Positions 7,313 through 14,284 of a stretch of 27,854 nt of DNA are shown piece by piece; position 1 is the first letter of the stretch, and every line of letters starts with the position of its first letter. The stretch is from a virus, in the IMG/VR virus record IMGVR_UViG_3300021364_000132, positions 1 through 27,854 of that record. One strand, given 5' to 3'. Both the position numbers and the translations under genes were made by a program. The notes beneath the pieces were generated by a model that did not search any database, was not told the DNA's origin, and saw nothing but the letters and a program-made list of their open reading frames with translations.

Positions 7313-7630
7313 ATGGCTGGAATCGGATTTGCTAACGCAGCAAACTATGACGTAAAACTAGGCAACGGCCTAGGTGCAAACACACAAATCGTGAAGTTTG
7401 CTCTAACAAACATGACACAAGCTAACCTAGACGCAGCAGTGCAGGAACTAGCACTAACACACACAATCGCAGGTGTGGGCACAGCTGACGGATCAGCTTT
7501 TGTTTCTGGAACAACTGACGCAGTATTTTTTGCTGTACAGGGACCAGTACTAGCTGCTGATAGCACAGATGCACTAGGCGTAACAGGTGCTGCTACAACT
7601 ATTGAAGCAACATTTAACGCTGCAAAGTAA
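7313..7630 (+). CDS. Small Ala/Gly-rich protein, candidate virion (decoration-like) protein
   Basis: A 105-residue protein rich in Ala, Gly, Thr, Val and Asn, nearly free of Arg, with no Cys and beta-rich in pattern. It is a single-gene transcription unit: its own late promoter, a structured leader, a near-perfect ribosome-binding site and a strong terminator. Its sense strand is less AT-rich than neighbouring genes. That setting suggests very high late expression, as for a head decoration or other abundant virion protein. The function is inference; I do not recognise the sequence. Confidence 0.7.
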   Translation: MAGIGFANAANYDVKLGNGLGANTQIVKFALTNMTQANLDAAVQELALTHTIAGVGTADGSAFVSGTTDAVFFAVQGPVLAADSTDALGVTGAATTIEATFNAAK

Positions 7631-7651
7631 TTAATTAATTACTGTCACAGA

Positions 7652-7680
7652 AGAGCCACTTTTATAGTGGCTCTTTTTTT
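7652..7680 (+). terminator. Rho-independent terminator
   Basis: Eight-base stem AGAGCCAC/GTGGCTCT with a 7-nt loop, followed by a T run. Confidence 0.92.
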
Positions 7681-7685
7681 ATGCC

Positions 7686-7693
7686 TGTAAATA
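7686..7693 (+). promoter_or_regulatory. T4-type late promoter
   Basis: TGTAAATA, ending only four bases before the ATG at 7698. The expected transcript start (about 6-8 nt after the motif) coincides with the start codon. Confidence 0.5.
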
Positions 7694-7697
7694 TAGT

Positions 7698-8081
7698 ATG
7701 AGATTTAATTTAAAAACTATTGTAGACGTGACAGAAACTAAAGCAAGACGCGGTGAAGGCGAAAAAGAAGTTAATCAACAGGCTAACTTTATGACTGTTT
7801 ACCAAACAATAGGTATGAGATCTAATCCAACTAATTTTAAAATAGAAAAAATTAAAGGTACACACGAAGGGTTCGGTTCAATATATAAAAACATAAAGCA
7901 CTACTGGAATGTAGAGTTTGATATTGAATACGGCGGACTTGAACTAGAAAGTTTAATAGAAGACTTTGATCTTGTACCTTTCATACAAGGATTAGACGAA
8001 AGTGTTAAATTTAAAGACGCAGTATTTTTTACTAAGAATTCTAGCAAAATTAACATTATTTTTAGCTTGATTGATAAATAG
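7698..8081 (+). CDS. Hypothetical phage protein, 127 aa, possibly leaderless
   Basis: Not recognised, though similar proteins occur in marine T4-like phages as far as I recall. Basic N-terminal third, then a mixed beta-type sequence with several aromatic residues (HYWNVEFDIEYGG) and an acidic segment. There is no ribosome-binding site before the ATG, and the late motif ends four bases upstream, so a leaderless mRNA is likely. The last codons (D-K-stop) overlap the next late promoter motif. Confidence 0.65.
   Translation: MRFNLKTIVDVTETKARRGEGEKEVNQQANFMTVYQTIGMRSNPTNFKIEKIKGTHEGFGSIYKNIKHYWNVEFDIEYGGLELESLIEDFDLVPFIQGLDESVKFKDAVFFTKNSSKINIIFSLIDK
8073..8080 (+). promoter_or_regulatory. T4-type late promoter
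   Basis: GATAAATA inside the last codons of the preceding gene. The 88-nt leader that follows has complementary ends (GGCAAT near 8088 and ATTGCC near 8135) before the gene at 8169. Confidence 0.55.
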
Positions 8082-8168
8082 TTACATAGGCAATAAAAAG
8101 GCATCCATTCATTAGGCCAACCACGAGTTTACTAATTGCCCTGGAGTAGGGGTACAATGGAGATATGT

Positions 8169-8405
8169 ATGGCACAGCCAACAGACTTAGAAAAAGAAAA
8201 TTTAGAAGCACACGTAGACCTTTGCGCTCAGCGTTACGAGGTGCTTGAGGGCCGCCTTACTAAAATAGAAGAAAAAGTAGAGCGTATTCACGAAGATATT
8301 ACTGCTGGTCAGCAAAGCATGACTAAGATACTTATTGGTACAGCAGGAACTATTGTTGCCGGACTATTATCAACTATAGTCGTTATCTTATTTCAATTCA
8401 ATTAA
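8169..8405 (+). CDS. Coiled-coil protein with C-terminal membrane anchor (holin/XhlA-like topology)
   Basis: The start at 8169 is chosen because GGAG lies six bases upstream; the longer frame from 8136 lacks a site. The 78-residue product has a helical, Glu/Lys-rich heptad region (about 20-50) followed by one membrane segment (about 53-76, ILIGTAGTIVAGLLSTIVV). This is the layout of XhlA/holin-associated and similar small phage membrane proteins. The protein at 20591 shares the MAQP start and layout. A role in lysis or membrane association is inference. Confidence 0.65.
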   Translation: MAQPTDLEKENLEAHVDLCAQRYEVLEGRLTKIEEKVERIHEDITAGQQSMTKILIGTAGTIVAGLLSTIVVILFQFN

Positions 8406-8410
8406 AATAG

Positions 8411-8418
8411 TATAAATA
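8411..8418 (+). promoter_or_regulatory. T4-type late promoter, consensus
   Basis: TATAAATA, identical to the T4 late consensus, ending four bases before the ATG at 8423. No ribosome-binding site fits between them. Confidence 0.6.
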
Positions 8419-8422
8419 CTTT

Positions 8423-8704
8423 ATGCTATTACGAGAACTAACATCATTAGTAGAAAAGCCTGTCTGGGCAAGATCAGGAAAGAGTGTGGTACGCAAGTAT
8501 CGTTGTTCTGCTGGTAAACGTAAAGGACGAGTAGTAGCAAAGGCTTCTCAATGTTTTGCTGCACCTGATGTAAAGAAACGCTTGAAGTTAAAAATGACGA
8601 AAGCAAGATTGGGTTCTAAGATGGCTAGGAAATCTAAAAGAACCAAAAGAATTAATCCAGCAAGTCGTAGAGTACAAGCACTAAACAAGGCGTCACGAAG
8701 ATGA
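8423..8704 (+). CDS. Small very basic protein, first of a tandem paralogous pair
   Basis: A 93-residue protein, about one third Lys/Arg. A central VRKYRC-S-A-G-K-R-K-G-R-V-V-A-K segment holds two Cys about 18 residues apart, followed by a Lys/Arg-rich tail with I-N-P-A-S-R-R. The next gene shares the same order of motifs, so the two are tandem duplicates. The N-terminus has L-R-E (3-5) and L-V-E (9-11) before the basic body, resembling a cleavable head-targeting peptide. The likely role is a DNA-binding internal head protein; this is inference from charge, length and context. The mRNA is probably leaderless. Confidence 0.75.
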   Translation: MLLRELTSLVEKPVWARSGKSVVRKYRCSAGKRKGRVVAKASQCFAAPDVKKRLKLKMTKARLGSKMARKSKRTKRINPASRRVQALNKASRR

Positions 8705-8982
8705 ATTTAAGAGAGATTATCGAAAGCGTAACGCAAGTTTGGAGCCGTAAAGGCAGTAAGAATGTAAGGAAGTACAGATGCACAAGTGGTACAAGAAAAG
8801 GACGTATCGTTGCAAAGCCTTCAACTTGCACAAAGCCATTAAATTTAAAAAAATCTGCTTCGCTTAAAAAGACAAAAGCTCATAAGGCGAGTAGTTTAAA
8901 AATTAAAAGAAGCAGAACACAACGAACAAACCCAGCTAGTAAGAAGCTGAAAAGAATTAACCTAAAACCAAGGAAGATGTAG
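8701..8982 (+). CDS. Small very basic protein, second of the tandem pair
   Basis: A 93-residue paralogue of the preceding protein. Shared elements in order: W-(A/S)-R-x-G, VRKYRC, G-x-R-K-G-R-(V/I)-V-A-K, a second Cys, L-K-K-T-K-A, and N-P-A-S-(R/K)-(R/K). The N-terminus MNLREIIES has L-R-E and I-I-E followed by S, the best (I/L)-x-E match of the pair. The ATG overlaps the upstream stop (ATGA). Lys and Ser dominate the C-terminal half, whereas Arg is more frequent in its partner, so the pair has diverged for some time. A DNA-condensing internal head role is inferred. Confidence 0.75.
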   Translation: MNLREIIESVTQVWSRKGSKNVRKYRCTSGTRKGRIVAKPSTCTKPLNLKKSASLKKTKAHKASSLKIKRSRTQRTNPASKKLKRINLKPRKM

Positions 8983-8983
8983 T

Positions 8984-9223
8984 ATGAAATTATTTGATGT
9001 CATTAAAGAAGCAAACATGAACCTGCAAGTTCTAGATGATAACGATGATGAAACTGTGCTACAAGATCCATCTACCAAAATTAAAACAGTAGTACCAAAA
9101 GATCCAAAAAAACCTGGAATGATATCTAAAGATCCTGCAGGTAAGCTAACGCTAAACACCAAGACAACAGGAACAGTGGATAGGGGCATCAAGCCAGGAG
9201 ATATTGTACAGGTTGAACAATGA
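8984..9223 (+). CDS. Small hypothetical protein with head-targeting-like N-terminus, 79 aa
   Basis: Not recognised. MKLFDVIKEA gives I-K-E followed by A (7-10), closely like the T4 internal-protein signal in form (hydrophobic-x-Glu before Ala). The remainder is Asp/Lys/Pro/Thr-rich, with a G-D-I-V-Q-V end that may form a small beta domain. It starts one base after the preceding stop, and its own stop overlaps the next ATG (ATGA). Confidence 0.65.
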   Translation: MKLFDVIKEANMNLQVLDDNDDETVLQDPSTKIKTVVPKDPKKPGMISKDPAGKLTLNTKTTGTVDRGIKPGDIVQVEQ

Positions 9224-9432
9224 AGATTGGTGATTTAACTGTAAGGACTATCTTGACTAATGAAGAGTCTGAAGTGCTAGACAAAACGTTTGGCGCAAAG
9301 CCTCTACATAGTTTTAATGAACGAGAACAATTCATAATTGATAGTCTTATTAGAAAGAGCATGGTAACTAAATTAGTGTGTAACGGTATGACAATGGTAG
9401 TGGGTTATGGACAAAGTAAAACTCCTGAATGA
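9220..9432 (+). CDS. Small hypothetical protein, 70 aa
   Basis: Not recognised. Starts with MKIGDLTV, helical middle (NEREQFIIDSLIRK), beta-type C-terminus. Translation is probably coupled to the preceding gene through a four-base overlap. It overlaps the next gene by 26 bases. Confidence 0.6.
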   Translation: MKIGDLTVRTILTNEESEVLDKTFGAKPLHSFNEREQFIIDSLIRKSMVTKLVCNGMTMVVGYGQSKTPE

Positions 9433-9814
9433 TTTAGCGTATATAATAGAGTCAGGCTTAGCCAAGACTCCTATTCCTCACATTCAAGATAATAGTATTA
9501 GAATAGGTAAAATTATAATTACTCCTAAGTCAGATGGATATATTGTATATTGTCTAAAAACAAAAAACCGTTTAGGAAAAACCTATTCTAAAAACGCTGC
9601 ACTTGCATTAGCTAATAAAAGCCATCGTGCTTTGGAAATATTAGATTTAGATAGAACATATAGCAAGTATGATATTGACTGTATGTTTTATAAACACACC
9701 CTTAAACATTCAAAAGACGACTTAAAACGTGATATTTCTGAAATTAGACTGTCTGATGCAGTAGACAGAAGAAAAGCAGTAGCCGATAAGTTGAATAAAT
9801 TTATTTTCTTTTGA
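9407..9814 (+). CDS. Hypothetical protein, 135 aa
   Basis: Not recognised. The N-terminus has a hydrophobic helix ending I-I-E followed by S (13-16), again fitting the (I/L)-x-E pattern. A small alpha/beta segment (about 30-60) is followed by a helical, basic C-terminal half. The ATG lies within the preceding gene and has no clear ribosome-binding site, so coupling is assumed. The next late promoter overlaps its stop codon. Confidence 0.6.
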   Translation: MDKVKLLNDLAYIIESGLAKTPIPHIQDNSIRIGKIIITPKSDGYIVYCLKTKNRLGKTYSKNAALALANKSHRALEILDLDRTYSKYDIDCMFYKHTLKHSKDDLKRDISEIRLSDAVDRRKAVADKLNKFIFF

Positions 9815-9820
9815 TAAATA
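9813..9820 (+). promoter_or_regulatory. T4-type late promoter
   Basis: GATAAATA overlapping the stop of the preceding gene. The leader contains AACATTGCGGAGC (9827-9839), nearly identical to AACATTGCCGAGC (486-498) after the late motif before the PiT gene. Confidence 0.6.
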
Positions 9821-9856
9821 CAAAGTAACATTGCGGAGCGCATATAGGAAAGAAAC

Positions 9857-10726
9857 ATGATTATATCAGAAATAGCAAAACCAATTACAGCAGAAATGCT
9901 TAACGAAAACCTGGCACAAAAATTCGGCCAGCGTTTAGATCTTGAGGCATTTACTTTAGAGCAATTAGAAAATGCAAGAAACAAAATTCGTACTGCACTG
10001 AGTCAAATTGAAACTAACGAAAGTTTTGATGCTGTGAAAAGCGAAAACTATCAAAAATCTAAAATGTATTTGGATGTTCTTAATGTTGCTATTAAGGAAC
10101 GCGAAGCTATTCAAGAAAAATCAAAGCCTGACTTTTTAGATATGGATAAAGATGGCGATAAAAAAGAGCCAATGAAGAAAGCCATTAAAGATAAAAATAA
10201 AAAGAAAACTGATGAAGCAGTTGTTACCGAAGGCGCAGAAGACGAAGCAGAACTAGTAATGGCAGCTAAAGATATGGTTGATCGTGTTACAGGCTGGATG
10301 GAAGATACAGCTGAAATGCAAACTGAATCAATGCTAGAACTAGCTGATGCTATCCGTGACGAAATGGGCAGCGAAGCAAGTGAAGCGTTTGTAAACACAG
10401 TTAAGCCTGCGCTAGAAGCAATGTACACAGCAATGGAATCAACTCGCGAAAGTCTAACAGCAGGTGTAGGCCAACTAACAGGTGACGGCGAACCTATGGA
10501 TGCTATGGGTGCTGATGACATGGAAATGGATATGGAGCCAACAACCGATATGGAAGGTGGCGACGATGATATGGGCGATGTCGACATTGATGCCGAAGCA
10601 GGACTAGATGATGAGTTTGGTGCAGACGAAGCAGCTACAGGCGGCGAAGAAGAAGCAGGTAGAGCTAAACGAGAGTCTGTAGAACGTTCACGCAAGCTAG
10701 GACAAATCCTTTCAAAAAAAAAGTGA
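9857..10726 (+). CDS. Acidic structural-type protein, candidate prohead core/scaffold protein
   Basis: A 289-residue protein with its own late promoter and AGGAAAG ribosome-binding site. Residues 1-90 are helical. A Lys-rich linker follows with DMDKDGDKKEPMKKA (about 96-110), a motif I recall from structural proteins of marine T4-like phages. Next come a helical Met/Glu-rich middle and a long Asp/Glu/Met-rich stretch (about 209-265) that looks disordered. It closes with a basic tail (R-S-R-K-L-G-Q-I-L-S-K-K-K). An acidic, repetitive body with a basic end is typical of scaffold or core proteins, but the role is inferred. It contains I-S-E at residues 3-5. Confidence 0.65.
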   Translation: MIISEIAKPITAEMLNENLAQKFGQRLDLEAFTLEQLENARNKIRTALSQIETNESFDAVKSENYQKSKMYLDVLNVAIKEREAIQEKSKPDFLDMDKDGDKKEPMKKAIKDKNKKKTDEAVVTEGAEDEAELVMAAKDMVDRVTGWMEDTAEMQTESMLELADAIRDEMGSEASEAFVNTVKPALEAMYTAMESTRESLTAGVGQLTGDGEPMDAMGADDMEMDMEPTTDMEGGDDDMGDVDIDAEAGLDDEFGADEAATGGEEEAGRAKRESVERSRKLGQILSKKK

Positions 10727-11040
10727 ATGAAGCTGTAGACACAGCAACTTTACTTCAAGTTTTACTTACTAAAGCAAAAGATGATAGCAATGTAGATATT
10801 TCGTTTACAGAGCTTAATGACGTTATGGGCGGCATGGGCGACCAGCAATTTGATTACGATGTTTTCAAAGCTGCTTATGACATGGATCAACGTATCCAAG
10901 GCATTGTAAAAAACTTTGACAAAGAAACTATAACCCTTGTAAGTAACAGTGACTTTGATGCTCCGGGTGGAGCAGGACAGGGTGATGGTGACGAAGTAAG
11001 TGCAATGGCCAAAAGAGCAACAAATTTGAAAGATTTGTAA
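10723..11040 (+). CDS. Acidic hypothetical protein, 105 aa, GTG start
   Basis: Not recognised. It starts at a GTG that overlaps the preceding stop (GTGA); the nearby ATG at 10727 is out of frame. Helical N-terminal half with a D-Q-Q-F-D-Y-D-V-F-K segment, acidic Gly-rich C-terminal part (GGAGQGDGDE). Probably a structural partner of the preceding protein, given the coupling. Upstream Lys-rich coding sequence (AAAAAAAAA near 10714) could promote slippage, but both frames are intact as read. Confidence 0.6.
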   Translation: MNEAVDTATLLQVLLTKAKDDSNVDISFTELNDVMGGMGDQQFDYDVFKAAYDMDQRIQGIVKNFDKETITLVSNSDFDAPGGAGQGDGDEVSAMAKRATNLKDL

Positions 11041-11047
11041 AAATCAC

Positions 11048-11076
11048 TTGACAAACTAACTAACTGAAACTACACT
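11048..11076 (+). promoter_or_regulatory. Sigma70-like promoter before the Nfu gene
   Basis: TTGACA (11048-11053), a 17-nt spacer, then TACACT. A TATATATTGT follows, which also follows the promoter at 1571. The -10 is not certain, but the perfect -35 and the gap between genes support a promoter. Confidence 0.5.
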
Positions 11077-11099
11077 ATATATTGTGTAAAGGAAATATT

Positions 11100-11441
11100 A
11101 TGACTAAAAGAACAGACGAAGAAATTATTCAAGAAATCAAAGCACTTATCGAAAGCCACGTAAAGCCTGCTGTTGCAAGCCATGGAGGTAATATTGAATT
11201 TGTCTCCTATGATGACGGCGCATTACTATTAGAATTAGGCGGTGCTTGTTCGGGATGTGCAGGTTCAACAATGACACTTAAAATGGGTGTTCAAAATATG
11301 ATGATGCACTACATTCCAGAAATCAAGTCTGTCGAAGCGCAGGACGATCCGTTTAGTACTGTAGACCCTTACTACACTGACCCATTCATGTTTGATGATT
11401 GGGAAACAGAAGATGAGGGTGCTAATGACTCTTCTAATTGA
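11100..11441 (+). CDS. Nfu-type iron-sulfur cluster carrier (NifU C-terminal domain)
   Basis: The start at ATG 11100 follows AAAGGA; an upstream in-frame TTG (11082) has no site. The 113-residue product is a single NifU C-terminal/Nfu domain: H-V-K-P-A-V-A-S-H-G-G near 20-30, E-L-G-G-A-C-S-G-C with the CxxC pair Cys50/Cys53, then a helix ending in the family's I-P-E-I-K-S-V-E-A strand. Two such CxxC motifs from a dimer hold a 4Fe-4S cluster for delivery to client proteins. An acidic aromatic tail (about 80-113) is extra to the domain. In a phage it may sustain host Fe-S enzymes during infection; this is inference. It overlaps the nuclease gene by 17 bases. Confidence 0.88.
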   Translation: MTKRTDEEIIQEIKALIESHVKPAVASHGGNIEFVSYDDGALLLELGGACSGCAGSTMTLKMGVQNMMMHYIPEIKSVEAQDDPFSTVDPYYTDPFMFDDWETEDEGANDSSN

Positions 11442-12105
11442 AAAGTTTAATTACCAACCAATTAATAGAAAAGAAGTAAACGGCAAAAGATTATACGCTA
11501 CTCCCGATGGTAACGCAGTAGCTAGTGTTACCACTATCCTTGACGCAACCAAAGACAAGACACATCTTATTGCTTGGCGTAAACGTGTAGGTGAGCAAAA
11601 AGCAAGAGAGATTACTACAGAAGCTGCCGGCGTTGGAACTAGAATGCACAAATATCTAGAAGATTATGTGGAAACTGGTGAATGGCCTACACCTGGTAGT
11701 AATCCCTATGCAAAGCAAGCTCACATGATGGCAACTCAAATTAAAGAACAAGCATTAACAGATGTTGATGAAATTTGGGGAAGTGAAGTAAATTTGTATA
11801 TGCCTAATATGTATGCTGGTACAACAGACTTAGTAGGACAGTACAAAGGTCAACCTTCAATTATGGATTTTAAACAGACAAATAAGCCTAAGAAGATTGA
11901 GTGGGTTGTAGATTATTTTTTACAACTTGTCGCATATGCAGAAGCACACAATGAGATATATGGAACCACTATTCGTGAAGGTCATGTGTTTATGTGTAGC
12001 CGTGCAGGAGAATATCAACAATTTGATATATGGCCAGACGAGTACGAGGAATGGAGACAGGAATGGTACAACAGAGTCTATCAATATTACGAGAACTACG
12101 CATAA
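11425..12105 (+). CDS. PD-(D/E)XK nuclease (RecB/Cas4-like phage exonuclease)
   Basis: The ATG at 11425 follows GAGGG; the longer frame from 11392 lacks support. The 226-residue protein shows the ordered active-site pattern: G-T-R-M-H (His75), Glu121 in S-E-V, Asp135 in T-T-D-L-V-G, D-F-K (Asp148, Lys150), and the Q-L-V-A-Y-A helix near 168. This is the RecB/Cas4-like exonuclease subfamily. It lacks the four Cys of the Cas4/AddB Fe-S cluster (only one Cys is present), so its neighbour Nfu is probably not needed to mature it. The likely role is degrading or processing DNA in replication or recombination. Confidence 0.82.
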   Translation: MTLLIEKFNYQPINRKEVNGKRLYATPDGNAVASVTTILDATKDKTHLIAWRKRVGEQKAREITTEAAGVGTRMHKYLEDYVETGEWPTPGSNPYAKQAHMMATQIKEQALTDVDEIWGSEVNLYMPNMYAGTTDLVGQYKGQPSIMDFKQTNKPKKIEWVVDYFLQLVAYAEAHNEIYGTTIREGHVFMCSRAGEYQQFDIWPDEYEEWRQEWYNRVYQYYENYA

Positions 12106-12108
12106 ATA
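12101..12108 (+). promoter_or_regulatory. T4-type late promoter
   Basis: CATAAATA overlapping the nuclease stop codon, with ATAGGAG and the ATG at 12128 downstream. It drives the tail-fibre gene. Confidence 0.6.
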
Positions 12109-12127
12109 TAGATATAGGAGAACGTAG

Positions 12128-13816
12128 ATGGCTGTTGTACAAATATCAAGAATCCAAGTTCGCAGAGGGCAAAAGAACACAGGAACTGGCATTCCGCAGT
12201 TAGCAAGCGGAGAGTTTGGTTGGGCAGTGGATTCGCAAGAACTTTATATTGGTAACGGAAGTGTTAGTGAAGGAGCGCCTGCTGTAGGAAATACGCAGAT
12301 ACTGACTGAAAATAGTGATATATTTTCTATTATAGGTGAAACTTACGAATATAAAGCAAACGATCAAGGTGTATTAACAGGCAAGGACGGTAACCATCCT
12401 GTAAAGAGAACATTGCAAAGTAGACTTGATGATCAAGTTAACGGAGCAAACTTTGCAATATTGCCAGGTGAAGATGTTACAAGAGAATTACAAAATGCTA
12501 TCCTACAACTTTTCCCTGTTGATTTAAGCAATTCAAATATACCTAGTCGTGTAACATTGATTATTAATCCAGGAGAATACACTCTTACTGATACAATATA
12601 TATTCCTAGCAACTGTAAAATTGTTGGGTCAGGTAAAGGTAAAACTATTTTTAACAGTTCAGTAGATCCTGCATTTCAGGTTGTTAACTCCTATGACGGA
12701 TCTAGCGGAGCAAATGTTTCTATTGATTGGACAGCAGGAGCAGCCAATAAAACAAATGTTGTTGGTGAAGGATTAGCAACTACATCAGTATCTAATCAGC
12801 CTAAAAATATTGAACTATCAGATTTTACAATTAACAACAGTTTACAAGACGCAACTATAATACTAGCCGAGGCAATGAAGGAAAGTAAATTTACAAACAT
12901 TGCTATGTCAACTGCTTGGGTCACTTCGGATGCACTTAATCCTTTAAAAGCAGGAATAGAGATGACCGCTTTTAACAACACAACAACTGCTAACAATGAA
13001 ATAGTTGGATGTGATTTTAACAATATGACATATGCAATTAAATGTAACTATGATGTTGTTGACACATTGATTGATGATTGTAAATTTGATACTTTAGGCA
13101 GAGGCATTGTGTTTGGCGAAGTAATACTAAATGTTGATGGCAGCACAGACGGTCCGAGTAGATCAAAAATATCTAACAATAGGTTTACAAACATCATGCG
13201 TGAAGCAATTTGGATAGAAAAAGGACAGCAAAACTATATGGACTTTAACTATTACGCAGGATGTGGTAACGATGGTGCTAGTGAAACAACACAGCAATAT
13301 TCAGTAATAAAACTTACCGACTTTAATAATCAAAGCACAGGAGAATGGTTTGATAGATCTAAGGTCAGTGAGGATATGGTTACTTACGCTGGCGACTTTT
13401 ATAAAGCAGAAGTTGCTGGTCCAGGAATACACACTCAAAGACGTGTACATAATAAATTAGTAATAGAAAACCTATCAACTACTACTAAAGTAGAATTAAT
13501 TAGACTGCCAGGAGAAGCTGATAGGAAGGTAAAAATAGACTACATTTATAAATCCAAAGCTGGAGACATCCAACGTTCGGGTACATTAAATGTAAACATA
13601 AACGCAACACAAACAAACGCACAATTAACAGACGATTTTGATATAAGAGGCAATGATGCATTTGATGCAACAAACTTACCGAAACTTAGATTTTATTCTA
13701 AGTACGATGCTGCAAGCGATACAGCATTTGTTACTTACACAAACCAATTTGATGAAAGGCAAGGCTCTACATATGACGGAGCAGACTTTTCATACAAACT
13801 CACATATGTCAATTAA
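12128..13816 (+). CDS. Tail fibre/tail spike protein with beta-helix
   Basis: A 562-residue protein. Residues 1-45 (I-Q-V-R-R-G, then L-A-S-G-E-F-G-W-A-V-D, then L-Y-I-G-N-G) match the N-terminal head-fibre/Mtd-type domain that attaches phage fibre proteins to the particle. Residues about 115-390 have the short turn-rich repeats of a right-handed parallel beta-helix, with a pectate-lyase-like opening (INPGEYTLTDTIYIPSNCKI) followed by Asn/Thr ladders. The C-terminal part (about 410-562) is beta-rich and probably a trimerisation or receptor-binding domain. It probably recognises, and might cleave, a host surface polysaccharide; no catalytic residues can be assigned. The following gene starts on its last base. 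Confidence 0.8.
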   Translation: MAVVQISRIQVRRGQKNTGTGIPQLASGEFGWAVDSQELYIGNGSVSEGAPAVGNTQILTENSDIFSIIGETYEYKANDQGVLTGKDGNHPVKRTLQSRLDDQVNGANFAILPGEDVTRELQNAILQLFPVDLSNSNIPSRVTLIINPGEYTLTDTIYIPSNCKIVGSGKGKTIFNSSVDPAFQVVNSYDGSSGANVSIDWTAGAANKTNVVGEGLATTSVSNQPKNIELSDFTINNSLQDATIILAEAMKESKFTNIAMSTAWVTSDALNPLKAGIEMTAFNNTTTANNEIVGCDFNNMTYAIKCNYDVVDTLIDDCKFDTLGRGIVFGEVILNVDGSTDGPSRSKISNNRFTNIMREAIWIEKGQQNYMDFNYYAGCGNDGASETTQQYSVIKLTDFNNQSTGEWFDRSKVSEDMVTYAGDFYKAEVAGPGIHTQRRVHNKLVIENLSTTTKVELIRLPGEADRKVKIDYIYKSKAGDIQRSGTLNVNINATQTNAQLTDDFDIRGNDAFDATNLPKLRFYSKYDAASDTAFVTYTNQFDERQGSTYDGADFSYKLTYVN

Positions 13817-14244
13817 TGTTTAGGGATAGTTCTTATGAAGTCAGGCTACGGGCTTGGTCTGATTTTAGAGTGTCTCTAGAGTCTGCTGAAGATCCTTTAC
13901 AAGATGTAGTAGACAAATATAATGATGTTCCTACAGTTAGTATACATACTGACCCGTGGGATGAAAAAAGCTGGCCTAGTCCTTGGGAACTTATACAAGA
14001 GAATCAGTATTGTGACTTTTGTATCGTACTAGGACAATGCTATTCTTTACAGTTAACCGACCGCTTTTCGGGGTCCGACTTTGAGATACATATTGGTATA
14101 GATAGTACAAAATCAGCCGATTACTATCTCCTCGTCATTAATAATAGAGTGATTGGATATGATAAAAATACACACATTGATGTTAAGGAGTTGCCAGCAA
14201 CACTTCAAATTCAGAAAAAATATCCTATGCACAAAACCAAATAA
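13816..14244 (+). CDS. Hypothetical protein beside the tail fibre, 142 aa
   Basis: Function not known. An acidic protein with a Trp/Pro-rich centre (W-P-S-P-W-E-L-I-Q-E near 52-61) and paired Cys (C-D-F-C, then C about 8 later). I recall proteins with this W-P-(S/T)-P-W motif in tail regions of marine T4-like phages. It overlaps the fibre stop by one base (TAATG). The end is basic (K-Y-P-M-H-K-T-K). It may be a fibre assembly or connector factor, judged from position only. Confidence 0.65.
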   Translation: MFRDSSYEVRLRAWSDFRVSLESAEDPLQDVVDKYNDVPTVSIHTDPWDEKSWPSPWELIQENQYCDFCIVLGQCYSLQLTDRFSGSDFEIHIGIDSTKSADYYLLVINNRVIGYDKNTHIDVKELPATLQIQKKYPMHKTK

Positions 14245-14247
14245 ATA
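14240..14247 (+). promoter_or_regulatory. T4-type late-like promoter before nrdA
   Basis: AATAAATA overlapping the end of the preceding gene; AAGGAGAG and the nrdA ATG follow 30-45 nt downstream. Confidence 0.5.
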
Positions 14248-14284
14248 TTCATTTAAATAGATCAAAAACAAGGAGAGTCAAAAA

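Noticed and set aside
10111-10695. 194-residue minus-strand open frame
   Set aside because: It is the antisense of the acidic structural gene; its Ser-rich, low-complexity sequence is what Asp/Glu codons give in reverse, and it has no ribosome-binding site.
10705-10726. Programmed frameshift at the A9 run between two genes
   Set aside because: The run could slip, but the downstream gene has a GTG start overlapping the stop (GTGA), so simple coupling is enough.
11425-12105. Cas4 and a hidden CRISPR system
   Set aside because: No repeat-spacer array or other cas genes are present and the Cas4 cysteines are missing; RecB-like phage exonuclease fits better.
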